The position numbers and the translations under genes are program-made. From positions 2,232,001 to 2,296,000 of the forward strand of contig JAADJZ010000002.1 of assembly GCA_011032825.1 (NCBI GenBank): a stretch of 64,000 nt of DNA. The letters run 5' to 3'. The notes beneath the pieces were generated by a model. The model did not search any database, was not told the DNA's origin, and saw nothing but the letters and a program-made list of their open reading frames with translations. Positions 55,775 to 64,000 of the stretch are shown in pieces; the first letter of the stretch is position 1, and each line of letters starts with the position of its first letter. The DNA comes from Massariosphaeria phaeospora. Its lineage: Eukaryota; Ascomycota; Dothideomycetes; Pleosporales.

Positions 55775-57125
55775 GCATGCAGACATAACTGTCCTTTGGG
55801 ATATGTAGGCCGTTGGCGAAGGTGTAGTTTGTCTTGAATTTTCTCTTCATGCCGAGAGTAGTGGGCGGGCTGATGCGCTGGGATTCTCTAAGAACACTGT
55901 CCAGTTTGTGCAGATTTGCGTACGAGGATGGTGACCATCCGTTCTTGGCCTCGGTTTTGATCTCTTGCTCAAGAAGCGCGAAATATTCCGGCTTCGCCGT
56001 GAGATCGTACAGAACGTTGACCATGCGCAGTAACGTTGTATAGACACTTGCCAGTGCTAACAAAACTTCCAGGTGCGCGAGTGTATCCACGTTGCGGTCG
56101 TCACCTTTAGCAGTGTCAATCATCCAAGCAAGAACGTGGGCATCCTCCTTTTTTTTGTTGTCTGGCGACCATTGTCCCGCATCGTTTTGGCGGATGAGCT
56201 CAGTTAACTTCGGTCCCAATAAGTTCTTCGCCTTGCGCATATGGTATTTCCCTTTCCAATAGAAAGGAAGAAGATAACAAAGAACCGGGCGCATCCAACC
56301 AGGGAAGAGACGCAGTATGACTATCGTATAGAAGTCTAGAGAGGTTAGTTTTAAGCCCCCAATCTCGATTATAGATGATGTGTGCTTACGATCTTCAGTG
56401 TAATTGACTGAGATATCTAGCCAGACTTTGTTGCGGCATAGTGAAGGACCTACGAGAGCTCGTGCGGCCATTCTTGCAGAAACCTTTCCCAGAAGCTGAT
56501 ACATCTTGACCTCAGTCCAATCATCACACGACGGGATGATGTCCTCGACGGCTGAGACGAGTTCTTTTTCAAGTTCTGGTGTTAGCAATGACAGACGAGG
56601 TGTCAATTTACGCTGCACGATAGAGTGATGGAGACGGCTCTCGATGATGAGGTTGAGTCCAGTGTATGGTCCGAGTAAGTCATGCTCCAAAGCCTCGTTT
56701 GGGCTAGCTATCTGGCCTGGGATCGAAGAGAGCTCTTCGAGAAGATCGGGTGGAAGAACAAGAATGCTTCCATCATCTCGGATAACTTGGAACGGCTTTG
56801 TGGGGTTCTGGTATGCGTGAGCGAAACCCGAACAAGGCGGAGAGTAACTTACCTGTGAAAGCCCAGTTTTCATCACATGAGAACATCGGAATGCATAGAT
56901 GAGGTTGAGGATGGACTTTGGGAGAAGCTGGACGGGGCTTCCAACCAGTTGGTATGATTTCTTGGTGATAGCTCGTGTTAAAGCCAGCTCATACAGATAA
57001 TAGAACATGAAAAGGGTCCCTAAGGGGGACCCAGAGTGTAGAGAAACTGTATAGAGACATTGAATCTCGTTATGCTCATAGATCTTTCTAACGGATTGTT
57101 TTAATTTATGCACAAGATCAGCCAC

Positions 57126-57599
57126 TTATTCTATCGCCAGAGGGAGACTCATCGATACCGAAATATCTCATCTTTGATCGACCCTCTGTTGCAGTGGTCT
57201 GCGGTACTTGCTGCGCCGCATGCTGGACTTTAACCGAGGCATGCAGTGAGTATCAGCTTCTCGAAATCTTTGCCCAACTCCGATGCAGCAACTAACCCAG
57301 TCCCTCCGGTTAAGGACGTGGCAATAGTCTATCCTCTCGGTCGGGTCCCCAGTCTGCGCAAAGGCATGGATGTTTCATTTCCATTTACCGCTTCTTTGCC
57401 GCGAACGGGCATGCCCGAACTGCAGCAAAACCTGAAATTACATTCGCGTAATTGGGTGTTAAGCAGTTCTGCCTTGAGTCAACATTGCGCACCAAAAGTA
57501 GGGTTGAGAGGTACGCCACCACGCTCGACTCTTGGAAGAATCCTCTCACTCTGCCTTCCGTGACCTCGTTTTCACATACACTTTTTGACAGTGTTGCTC
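57126..57599. promoter_or_regulatory. Divergent promoter of split P450 and MFS gene
   Basis: 474 bp between the two start codons. No TATA box or palindrome is obvious. A divergent pair of an oxygenase and an exporter is typical of metabolite clusters. Confidence 0.4.
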
Positions 57600-59440
57600 A
57601 TGGAAGCCACCAACGACACCGACGCGTCAACGCATGCCGCCGGGAAAGAGGGGTTGGCGCCAGGGAGGAGCGTTGAGGTTCCGCAAGATACCATTGACCC
57701 TGAAAACGAAGTCAAAGGTGTGCCCTTGTTGATTTTGCATACTGCACTCTGTATTGCAACATTCCTTACTGGATTGGTGCGTAATATTCTGACCTCTCCA
57801 CGATCTTTCTCCTAAGGCATCGAAGGACTTCAACATTGTAGCTACGGCTGTACCTACAATCCACACACTTTCGCTCTATCGAAGATGTCGGATGGTATGG
57901 TGCCTCTTTCTACATTGCTCTGTAAGGCTCCATACCTCGTACCTTATTGTATGTTAATATGGGACGTAGATGCGCGACCCAGCCTCTAGCAGGAAAGATG
58001 TATGTTCTGTTCCCGAAGAAAACCATCTTTCTGGGATACTTGGCCATCTTCGAAATCGGTAGCCTTATTTGCGCCTTAGCGGCGTCTTCGCGTACTCTCA
58101 TCGTAGGCAGAGCTATCACCGGGTTAGGCGCATCCGGTATCTTTGCTGGAAGTCTGGTTGTTATCACTACGATAATGCCGCTTCACAAACGCCCCATCTG
58201 GCAAGGAACCCTCAATGCAACATTCGGTATCGCAAGTATCGTTGGACCAGTCCTTGGAGGTGCACTTACTGAGGGTGTTAGCTGGAGGTGGTGTTTCTAC
58301 ATCAACCTTCCGATCGGTGGATTCGCAGCTGCTGTTATCGTGATTTTGCTGCATCTCAAACCAGCCGCGACTGAGAAGGTACCCTTGATGCAAAAGTTGA
58401 AGGGCCTAGACGGATTTGGGTTTTGTCTCTTTGCAGGATCGGTTACTATGCTGTTGCTCGCCTTGCAGTGGGGTGGCCATGCGTACCGCTGGGGTTCTTC
58501 GACCACCATAGGACTCTTTGTAGGCTTCGGTATTACCCTACCCGCATTCGTCGCGTGGCAGCTCTATCTCGGGCCGCATGCCCTGATACCACCTAGCATT
58601 ATGAAGAACAGGAACATCATCCTTCTTTTCCTAGGAGCTTTATTCGCCAACGGTCCCTTCCAAACGATCATCTACTACCTGCCCATATGGTTCCAAGTTC
58701 TGGGCGCCTCACCGACATCGAGCGCAGTCAAATACCTACCCACGGTTATTACGGACGTTTTCACATCTTTAATATCAGGAGCTATCGTCATGAAGACGGG
58801 GCACTGGAAACCATTTCTACTCTTCGGAAACGCCGTCATATCCATCGGATCCGGACTTTTGACCACTCTTCACCCAGGCACCTCTTCTTCAACATGGATC
58901 GGGTACCAAATTCTTGTTGGTATGGGTTATCCTCTGGTCATCAATATGGTGAGTACGGTCACCTATCCGCTTCACAGTCGTTAACAGCGCAGGGTCAATT
59001 GGGTGTACAAGCTTCGCTTCCTCCAGATATTGTTCATATCGGATCGACCACTCTTCTTTTCGGCATGTCGATCAGCTGCGCAATCTCTTTAGCCATTGGA
59101 CAGGCGGTGTTCCAGCTGCAGCTCACTGAATATCTCGCGAGATCGGTAGATCCAGATACTGTAAATTCGGTTCTCTCGAATGGTGCGACGCATCTTGCAT
59201 CTTTTGTGCGGCCTGGAGATCTTATGACTGTGCTCGAAGGGTACAGTCAAGCACTGACGGACGTCTTGGTAAGCTATTAAACTTACTACCCGCACTAGTG
59301 ACTTACAAGTTGTGCAGTTCATTCCGACGATAGGACCCGTGTGCTCCTTTCTCATCGTGCTTTTCACTACATGGATTACTTTAAAGCAGTCCAGCCCCCC
59401 AACGGTTGAGATCGAGAATCAAGAGAAAGCAGGCGCATAA
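57600..59440 (+). pseudogene. MFS multidrug/toxin exporter with a one-base frameshift
   Basis: Five exons: 57600-57776, 57826-57921, 57970-58948, 58993-59268 and 59318-59440. They encode a 14-span drug:H+ antiporter of about 549 residues, similar to the fungal toxin-efflux (TRI12/aflatoxin-pump-like) group. Landmarks are LDFNIVATAVPTI, IGSLICALAASSRTLIVGRA, GVSWRWCFYINLPIGG and YLPIWFQVLGASP. In exon 2 the frame of ATAVPTI and the frame of FRSIEDVGWYGASFYIAL differ by one. Exon 2 is 96 nt where 95 would keep phase, and an extra base in the ACAATCCACACAC run (57856-57868) explains it. Everything else is intact. It is a very young pseudogene or a sequencing error. The C-terminal tail ends EIENQEKAGA. 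Confidence 0.85.
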
Positions 59441-59457
59441 TATGTTTTATCCTGGGA

Positions 59458-59650
59458 CACGGCTTGCACAAGCGCGGCCTCGTCTCCTCGCCCACAGTGC
59501 GCGTCTGGCCGAGAAACGACGATGCCGCAAAATCACTCGGACTGCAAGCCATGTACGTCAAGGCCATTGTGAGGTTCAGTGGACAACCAATCCCTTTAGT
59601 TTCGGGAAAGATGGGGCCATACACGGTTTCTGGAAGATACAGAAGGTGCG
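59458..59650 (+). pseudogene. Fragment of a second epimerase-like gene
   Basis: The plus strand reads GLHKRGLVSSPTVRVWPRND, AAKSLGLQAMYVKAIVRFSG and GKMG. This matches the C-terminal part of the intact enzyme at 41950-43227 (GLHERGLVSSPTARVWPSYD and on). The rest of the gene is missing, and the fragment begins 18 bp after the MFS stop codon. It is a leftover of a duplication or rearrangement inside the cluster. Confidence 0.8.
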
Positions 59651-59793
59651 ATTGACGATGGAGACCCTCCAATCCACTCTTTGTGGCGTTGTATAGATAA
59701 GACACATATATCAGCTGTAATTACGACTTTAGAGCACCGATACAACGATAAAAGAACACAGGGATCTACTCGAATTCGACCCGGAGGGGTACC

Positions 59794-59839
59794 ATCAAGC
59801 GACCACCCTGAAAAGCTTGAATCCACCCGGCACCCTGTA
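59794..59839 (-). other. Displaced original 3' end of the FAD oxidase gene
   Basis: Read on the minus strand from the TA at 59838-59839, this continues the oxidase frame across the pogo insertion as YRVPGGFKLFRVVA followed by a TGA stop (59796-59794). RVPGGFKL is the usual end of berberine-bridge-type oxidases. The element has separated these codons from the rest of the gene by 2.1 kb. Confidence 0.85.
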
Positions 59840-59878
59840 CCGTGTTGGCGCGCGTAGCGCCTCCATTCGCGTAACGCC
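59840..59878 (+). repeat. Left terminal inverted repeat of pogo element
   Basis: A 39-bp end beginning CCGTGTTGGCGCGCGTAGCG, preceded by the target TA at 59838-59839. It is a perfect inverted match to 61939-61977. Confidence 0.97.
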
Positions 59879-59937
59879 TCACCAACATCAAAACAACAAT
59901 CCTTCACCATACTTCGACACGCGATAACTCCATTAAT

Positions 59938-61824
59938 ATGGAACCGATTCAAGCTGCGATCGAAAACATCGAATCGCGCGAAGAAGGCGCATCTTTTTCA
60001 TATAGAAAAGTCGCCGATCAGTTCGACCTAGAACATTCTACACTGCGGCGGAGGCACCAGGGGTTGCAGGCTACGCGTGCAACCAAGGCACTGAATCAAC
60101 GAAAACTCAACCCACGACAAGAGGAGGAGCTTGTACGATACATTGAAGGCTTAACAGAGCAAGGGCTACCTCCTACGCGCGAAATGATACAGAATTTCGC
60201 GTCTTCTGTGGCGGAATCAGCAGTCTCGAAGGCCTGGGTTTCGCGATTTCTGACGCGAAACAAAACCAATCTTACATCCAAATGGACAACTGGAATAGAT
60301 CGCAATCGTCACAAAGCTGACACTGAGGATAAATACCGCCTGTACTTTGATCTACTTCATAGCAAGATGCGAGAGTACGACGTTGACGCGGAGGACGTGT
60401 ACAATATGGACGAAAAAGGCTTCCTCATCGGCATTACAGCGCGCTCAAAACGAGTATTTTCCAAGGCAGTGTGGGAGCGTAAGGAACGTACAGCTGCACT
60501 CCAGGATGGCTCCCGTGAATGGATTACGGTTATAGCTTGTGTTTGTGCTGATGGGGAGGCGCTGCCTCCGGCTGTTATCTACGAAGGAAAACAGGGGCTT
60601 CAAAGCTCATGGTTAGAGGACGTGGAGGCAGGAAAACACCAGGTTTTCTTTGCCAATTCACCCTCCGGATGGTCAAACAATGACCTCGGGCTAGCATGGC
60701 TTGAGCAGGTGTTTGACCGAAGCACGAAGAAGAAAGCGCGGCGGAGGTGGCGCCTCCTCATCCTTGATGGCCACGCATCTCATCTCACCATGGATTTTAT
60801 TAATTATTGCAACGCTAATAAGATCCTTCTCGCTGTCTTTCCCCCTCATTCAACTCACAGCCTTCAGCCACTTGATGTGGTGTTGTTCTCGCCGCTCTCG
60901 ACTTCCTATTCGAAGGAACTTACACTGCACCTTCACCGCTCCCAGGGCCTTATTGGAGTTAAGAAAGGCGACTTCTTTCCAATATTCTGGGCTGCCTGGA
61001 TGTCCACCTTTAAGGAGGAAACTGTGCGCAAGTCTTTTGAAGCTACAGGCATCATTCCCGCCAATGCAGACGCTATCCTAAAACGCTTCAAAAGCACAAC
61101 TTCGGAGCAAGATAAGAGCCCAACCCCAGACCTAGAGAGTGATAGGAGTACTTGGAGACAGCTCCGTCAATTGTTTGATGTTGCTGTGAAGGATACAGCC
61201 GCAACAGAGGCGCAGCGGTTGAGTTCATCACTTTATTCGCTGCAGGTGCAGAACGAGCTACTACACCACGAAAATGAAGGCTTACGCGACGCTCTTACAG
61301 TCAAAAAGAAACACAAGAAGAAGAGTAAGGTCTTAGACTTGCAGCAGCGTCAAGAATATCATAGTGGTGCGGTGTTCTGGAGTCCTAGGAAAGTGAGGGA
61401 AGCACGCGCGCGCGAAGTCGTGAAACAGAGAGATGCAAAGTTAGAAAAATTACAGAAGACAGAGGCAAGACAGCTAAAAGAAGCTACAACCTTGTATAAA
61501 AAGCAGCAGCAAGAAGAAGCAAAGGCAGAGCGACAAAGGGTTAAGAAGACAAGAGAGAAGGAGAGGGCTACAAGGGCTGCGGAACTTCAAGCGTCCCGGG
61601 CAAGCAAACAACAAGAAAAAGACGCCGCAAACGCTAGAAAATCTCTACAATTGGTCCAAAGAGGCAAGAGGCCAGCTTCAAAACAAAAAATCCCAAAAAA
61701 TCGAAGCAAGGCGCGTGTTGTGGAGGCTGCAAGTGGTGAGGAAGCCGCATTGGCCGCACCAGAGCCATCCCCTAAGGTGACTACGCGCGGCCGCAGCGTC
61801 CGCCTCCCATCAAAATTCAAGTAG
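59938..61824 (+). CDS. Pogo/Fot1-type transposase
   Basis: A single frame of 628 residues, within the usual size range. Residues 1-45 form a psq-type helix-turn-helix (SYRKVADQFDLEHSTLRRRH). A CENP-B-type helix-turn-helix follows (LNPRQEEELVRYIEGLTEQG to KAWVSRFLTRN, residues about 55-115). The DDE_1 catalytic domain carries Asp158 in YNMDEKGF, Asp277 in LILDGHASH and Asp313 in HSLQPLDVV, a DD35D pattern as in Fot1-like enzymes. The C-terminal 200 residues are a charged coiled coil rich in Lys, Glu and Gln, ending in a basic RGRSVRLPSKFK. It binds the element ends and cuts and pastes at TA. No stop, frameshift or missing catalytic residue is seen, so it may be functional. Codon use is less GC-rich than in the core genes. 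Confidence 0.96.
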   Translation: MEPIQAAIENIESREEGASFSYRKVADQFDLEHSTLRRRHQGLQATRATKALNQRKLNPRQEEELVRYIEGLTEQGLPPTREMIQNFASSVAESAVSKAWVSRFLTRNKTNLTSKWTTGIDRNRHKADTEDKYRLYFDLLHSKMREYDVDAEDVYNMDEKGFLIGITARSKRVFSKAVWERKERTAALQDGSREWITVIACVCADGEALPPAVIYEGKQGLQSSWLEDVEAGKHQVFFANSPSGWSNNDLGLAWLEQVFDRSTKKKARRRWRLLILDGHASHLTMDFINYCNANKILLAVFPPHSTHSLQPLDVVLFSPLSTSYSKELTLHLHRSQGLIGVKKGDFFPIFWAAWMSTFKEETVRKSFEATGIIPANADAILKRFKSTTSEQDKSPTPDLESDRSTWRQLRQLFDVAVKDTAATEAQRLSSSLYSLQVQNELLHHENEGLRDALTVKKKHKKKSKVLDLQQRQEYHSGAVFWSPRKVREARAREVVKQRDAKLEKLQKTEARQLKEATTLYKKQQQEEAKAERQRVKKTREKERATRAAELQASRASKQQEKDAANARKSLQLVQRGKRPASKQKIPKNRSKARVVEAASGEEAALAAPEPSPKVTTRGRSVRLPSKFK

Positions 61825-61931
61825 CCCAAGTTAATTGCATGTATTAAGAGTCTATTCCACCATAATCTATCGTGATAATAGCTACTGTGGGTGGCTGTAC
61901 AGCCTTATCTTTGCAAAGGCCGCGATGCTGC

Positions 61932-63594
61932 TTAGTGGGGCGTTACGCGAATGGAGGCGCTACGCGCGCCAACACGGTATTGCCACCAACCTTTAGGATC
62001 ATAGTGATTTGCGACCTGCTTCATGAAAAGTAGATTCTCCGACCCATAGCTTCCCAAAAAATCCTGGCTCGGATCCGCATAGTTCATATATATGAAGTCC
62101 GTAGTAGCACCCTCTTTCGCGATGAAAGCTTTCAATTTCTCCGTCATAGCACCTGACTCAGCCTGTGCAATTGCCAGTGCCGCGTCATCGCTGAAGACGG
62201 CAACGCCGCCAACCCACAGTATCGCGTTGGATTCGATTCGCTCGACGCCTAGCATGTTGCCGCCTTTGCTTTGGCTAACATCGCTGTAGAGTTTGGGAAA
62301 AGGTTGAAGGACCATCTGAGCGGCAAAGTTCTCGGCTCCGATCTTTTCGGAAAGTGATACCATGAGCTGCTCGAGGAGGACGGCGCTGTAGCGAAGAACC
62401 TTAGGCGAGTTGAGGAATGTGAGTGTCGATTGCGTGTTTCTAAACACGAGACTATGAGTATGATAGCAGATATGGGGGGGATCAAAATGACGCTGACTGA
62501 CCGGGTTCCTCCAGCCGCCTGAGACGCATTTGCGGCATCAGCAAGAGACATCTTCGCCCAAGTGGATGACACTGTGGGAATCTTGTTGAGTCTGTCGAAC
62601 GCCGTTTCATTGAGATCGCCTTGGGTATTGACACGGATTGCTATCACGCTCACACCCTTGTTCCCCGGAGTGGAGGCATACATGGTGATGAGATGGTCAT
62701 GGGGTTGTCCCTGCGATCGATCCGTGAACTCGACCACAGTATCAATAACCTCATCGGAAGAGCCAGGGATGAGGACGTTCTGTCCATACGCGAGATCGAC
62801 TGCTGGTTGAGCCTCGAGATCGAAGCGGGTGACGATACCGAAATTTAGCCCTCCGCCCTTCAGTGCCTTCCACAGATCGGAGTTCTTGTTGCCATTGGCC
62901 TGCACGATGGTTCCGTTCGCAAGTACCACCTCGTAGTTCGTGACCGTGTTGCAAGCAAAGCCGTTGGTGCCAGTATGGTACGAGACACCGCCACCGAGAA
63001 GAAAGCCTCCGACGCCAACGCCGCCGTCACGGCCGCCCGTTACCGTCACTTGGGCAATGTCTAGAAGATTCGCGTAGACATCCTTCCAACGACCACCTGG
63101 CTGAACACTCGCGACTTGGCGCTCAGCATCGTACCACGAGCCGTTCATATTTCCGAGATCGATGGTGACGCCTTTGGCAATGTTGTTCGAGCCGGGAAAG
63201 CCATGGCCGCCGCTGCGTACTGCGATATGCCAGTCGCCAGCTCCAGACCCTGTTTTATCTAGCGCGGCGATTGCTACCGAAACTTCGTACGTTGTCGTTG
63301 GCAGGAAAAAGCACCAAGGGCGGAAGCGCGCGTTGGCGGACCACCAGCTTGCAACCCGGGGCTCGTACGCGTCCGAGGTTGCTAGAACAAGGCGGTCGCC
63401 AAGTCCCGCGGCGATCAAGATATCGCACTGGAGTGTCAGTATGAGATCGGAAAGCAAAGGATGAAAAGTAGACATACAGGCGGGAAACCGGTAGCTTCGT
63501 GCTGAGCGTCTATGGAGTTTTGGGCGAGACATGGGAGAAGGACAAGGAAGAAGGGGACCAGAGCACGAAAGTTGCCGACAGAACTGAACATCAT
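61932..63594 (-). CDS. Secreted FAD-linked oxidase (berberine-bridge-like) with transposon-derived tail
   Basis: Three exons, 63594-63478, 63427-62502 and 62439-61932, with introns of 50 and 62 nt, encode 516 residues. The first 24 or so (SVGNFRALVPFFLVLLPCLA) are a signal peptide. The FAD-binding type 4 domain includes WHIAVRSGGHGFPGSNNIAK, whose His is the likely covalent FAD site, and GVGVGGFLLGGGVSYHTGTN. The C-terminal BBE part reads YMNYADPSQDFLGSYGSENL and HYDPKGWWQY. Such enzymes oxidise alcohols, sugars or alkaloid-like intermediates. After YRV the frame runs into the pogo inverted repeat and adds GARSASIRVTPH before a stop. The native end, RVPGGFKLFRVVA, lies beyond the element. The protein is therefore nearly full length and may still work. 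Confidence 0.88.
61939..61977 (-). repeat. Right terminal inverted repeat of pogo element
   Basis: Perfect inverted copy of 59840-59878. On the minus strand it is translated as the new C terminus of the FAD oxidase. TA follows at 61978-61979. Confidence 0.97.
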
Positions 63595-64000
63595 GGTCTG
63601 CGCGCGGTGTTGAAAAGAATGACTACAGTGGGTGACGAGGAAGAGTCAATAGGCCTTGGGATCTTGTCTTTTATGAAGAGGTACCTACTCATCGTATTCC
63701 AGCATCGAGTGACGGCCTGATCACCGTCCTTGCGCTTAGTGTCGAGGGTTGCGTAGCATGAGCCCCTTCCTTGATTCAATGTGGTTGAGCTTGCGATACC
63801 CAAGGGTTCTCTGGATACGCGTGTTCCCGCGTTAGGGATTGCCTTCCCGCACTCCATATAAAGCCATATGAAAGGGGATATCGTCTGGCTGCGGCAAGAT
63901 GAGGTCTTGGCTGCCGGGGGCATTCGCTGACCTAATACGCGTGTTACGCGCATCCTAGCTACCCGATCCTTGGAATGTAGATCTTCACGTGATTCTGCAA
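63595..64000. other. Right-edge region upstream of the FAD oxidase
   Basis: About 400 bp that should hold the promoter of the FAD oxidase. ACGCGTG occurs near 63817 and 63938. No further gene is recognisable before the window ends. Confidence 0.4.

Larger units (their letters stand above)
52367..57125 (-). pseudogene. Cytochrome P450 split by a hAT transposon
   Basis: The gene reads on the minus strand in two parts. The 5' part (57125-55767) has exons 57125 to about 56854, about 56812-56392 and 56340 to the insertion. It includes an N-terminal hydrophobic region, NPTKPFQVIRDDGSILVLPP, NYTEDHFYTIVILRLFPGWM and the K-helix SVLRESQRISPPTTL. The 3' part (52704-52367) carries DPGVFDGLRNYRKRQEKESV and the haem loop NFGFGKTACPGRFFASVMLK. 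A 3,062-bp element sits between them, inside an exon after CMPTH. The duplicated 8-bp target keeps the frame, so the gene would be continuous without the insert. I found no other stop or frameshift. The gene is divergent from the MFS gene, 474 bp away. Confidence 0.9.
59840..61977 (+). mobile_element. Fot1/pogo-type DNA transposon (2,138 bp, apparently intact)
   Basis: Perfect 39-bp terminal inverted repeats flanked by a TA duplication (59838-59839 and 61978-61979) enclose one intact transposase gene. Length and layout match Tc1/mariner-superfamily pogo/Fot1 elements of filamentous fungi. Identical ends and an open transposase suggest a recent insertion. It interrupts the 3' end of the FAD oxidase gene. 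Confidence 0.97.

Noticed and set aside
57826..57921. A short intron hiding the exporter frameshift
   Set aside because: The only GT-AG pair that would fix the phase is about 35 nt, shorter than any other intron here, and would delete conserved residues.
62092..63464. Plus-strand frames across the FAD oxidase
   Set aside because: They are antisense shadows of a conserved flavoenzyme coding sequence.

Overview
The window is nuclear DNA of a filamentous ascomycete, most likely a pleosporalean Dothideomycete. The support is many short GT-AG introns of about 45-70 nt, often with a TACTAAC-type branch site, and typical Pezizomycotina families: Zn2Cys6 regulator, P450s, MFS pump, berberine-bridge-type oxidase, augmin subunit and Fot1/pogo and hAT transposons. 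Gene models were built by hand from reading frames and splice sites. Exon limits are my reading of the sequence; no database search was possible.

Left edge (1-4,300): a strongly diverged tandem array of about 17 units of about 250 bp. Each unit keeps a promoter-like order of TATA box, pyrimidine tract, CTCTAAAA-like box and usually an ATG 79-106 bp after the TATA. It holds no convincing long gene and is the most unusual structure here.

Core genes (4,900-30,200): an oligopeptide transporter, condensin SMC2, a disordered protein, a dead P450, a membrane-protein remnant, a secreted TRI14-like protein, an HD-domain phosphohydrolase, an augmin HAUS6-like subunit, an RNF216-like RBR ubiquitin ligase and a type II membrane glycosyltransferase. 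Several intergenic stretches are rich in micro- and minisatellites.

Gene-poor part and expansin-like trio (30,200-41,500): about 2.7 kb without recognisable genes. Then come three related double-psi beta-barrel loci: a wrecked copy, a 1,172-residue two-membrane-span protein carrying the barrel at its C terminus, and a small membrane-anchored copy. A Cue1-like ER protein and a small unknown gene follow.

Accessory cluster (41,900-63,600): an NAD(P)-dependent epimerase-like enzyme, a divergent Zn2Cys6 regulator, a GMC oxidoreductase relic, one intact P450, one 5'-truncated P450, one P450 split by a hAT element, an MFS exporter with a one-base frameshift, a fragment of a second epimerase and a secreted FAD oxidase whose tail was replaced by a pogo element. 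This looks like a secondary-metabolism or catabolic cluster in decay. No polyketide or peptide synthase lies inside the window. The hAT copy has 8-bp target duplications and a broken transposase inside an otherwise intact host gene. The pogo copy has perfect 39-bp ends and an intact transposase, so it looks young and possibly active.
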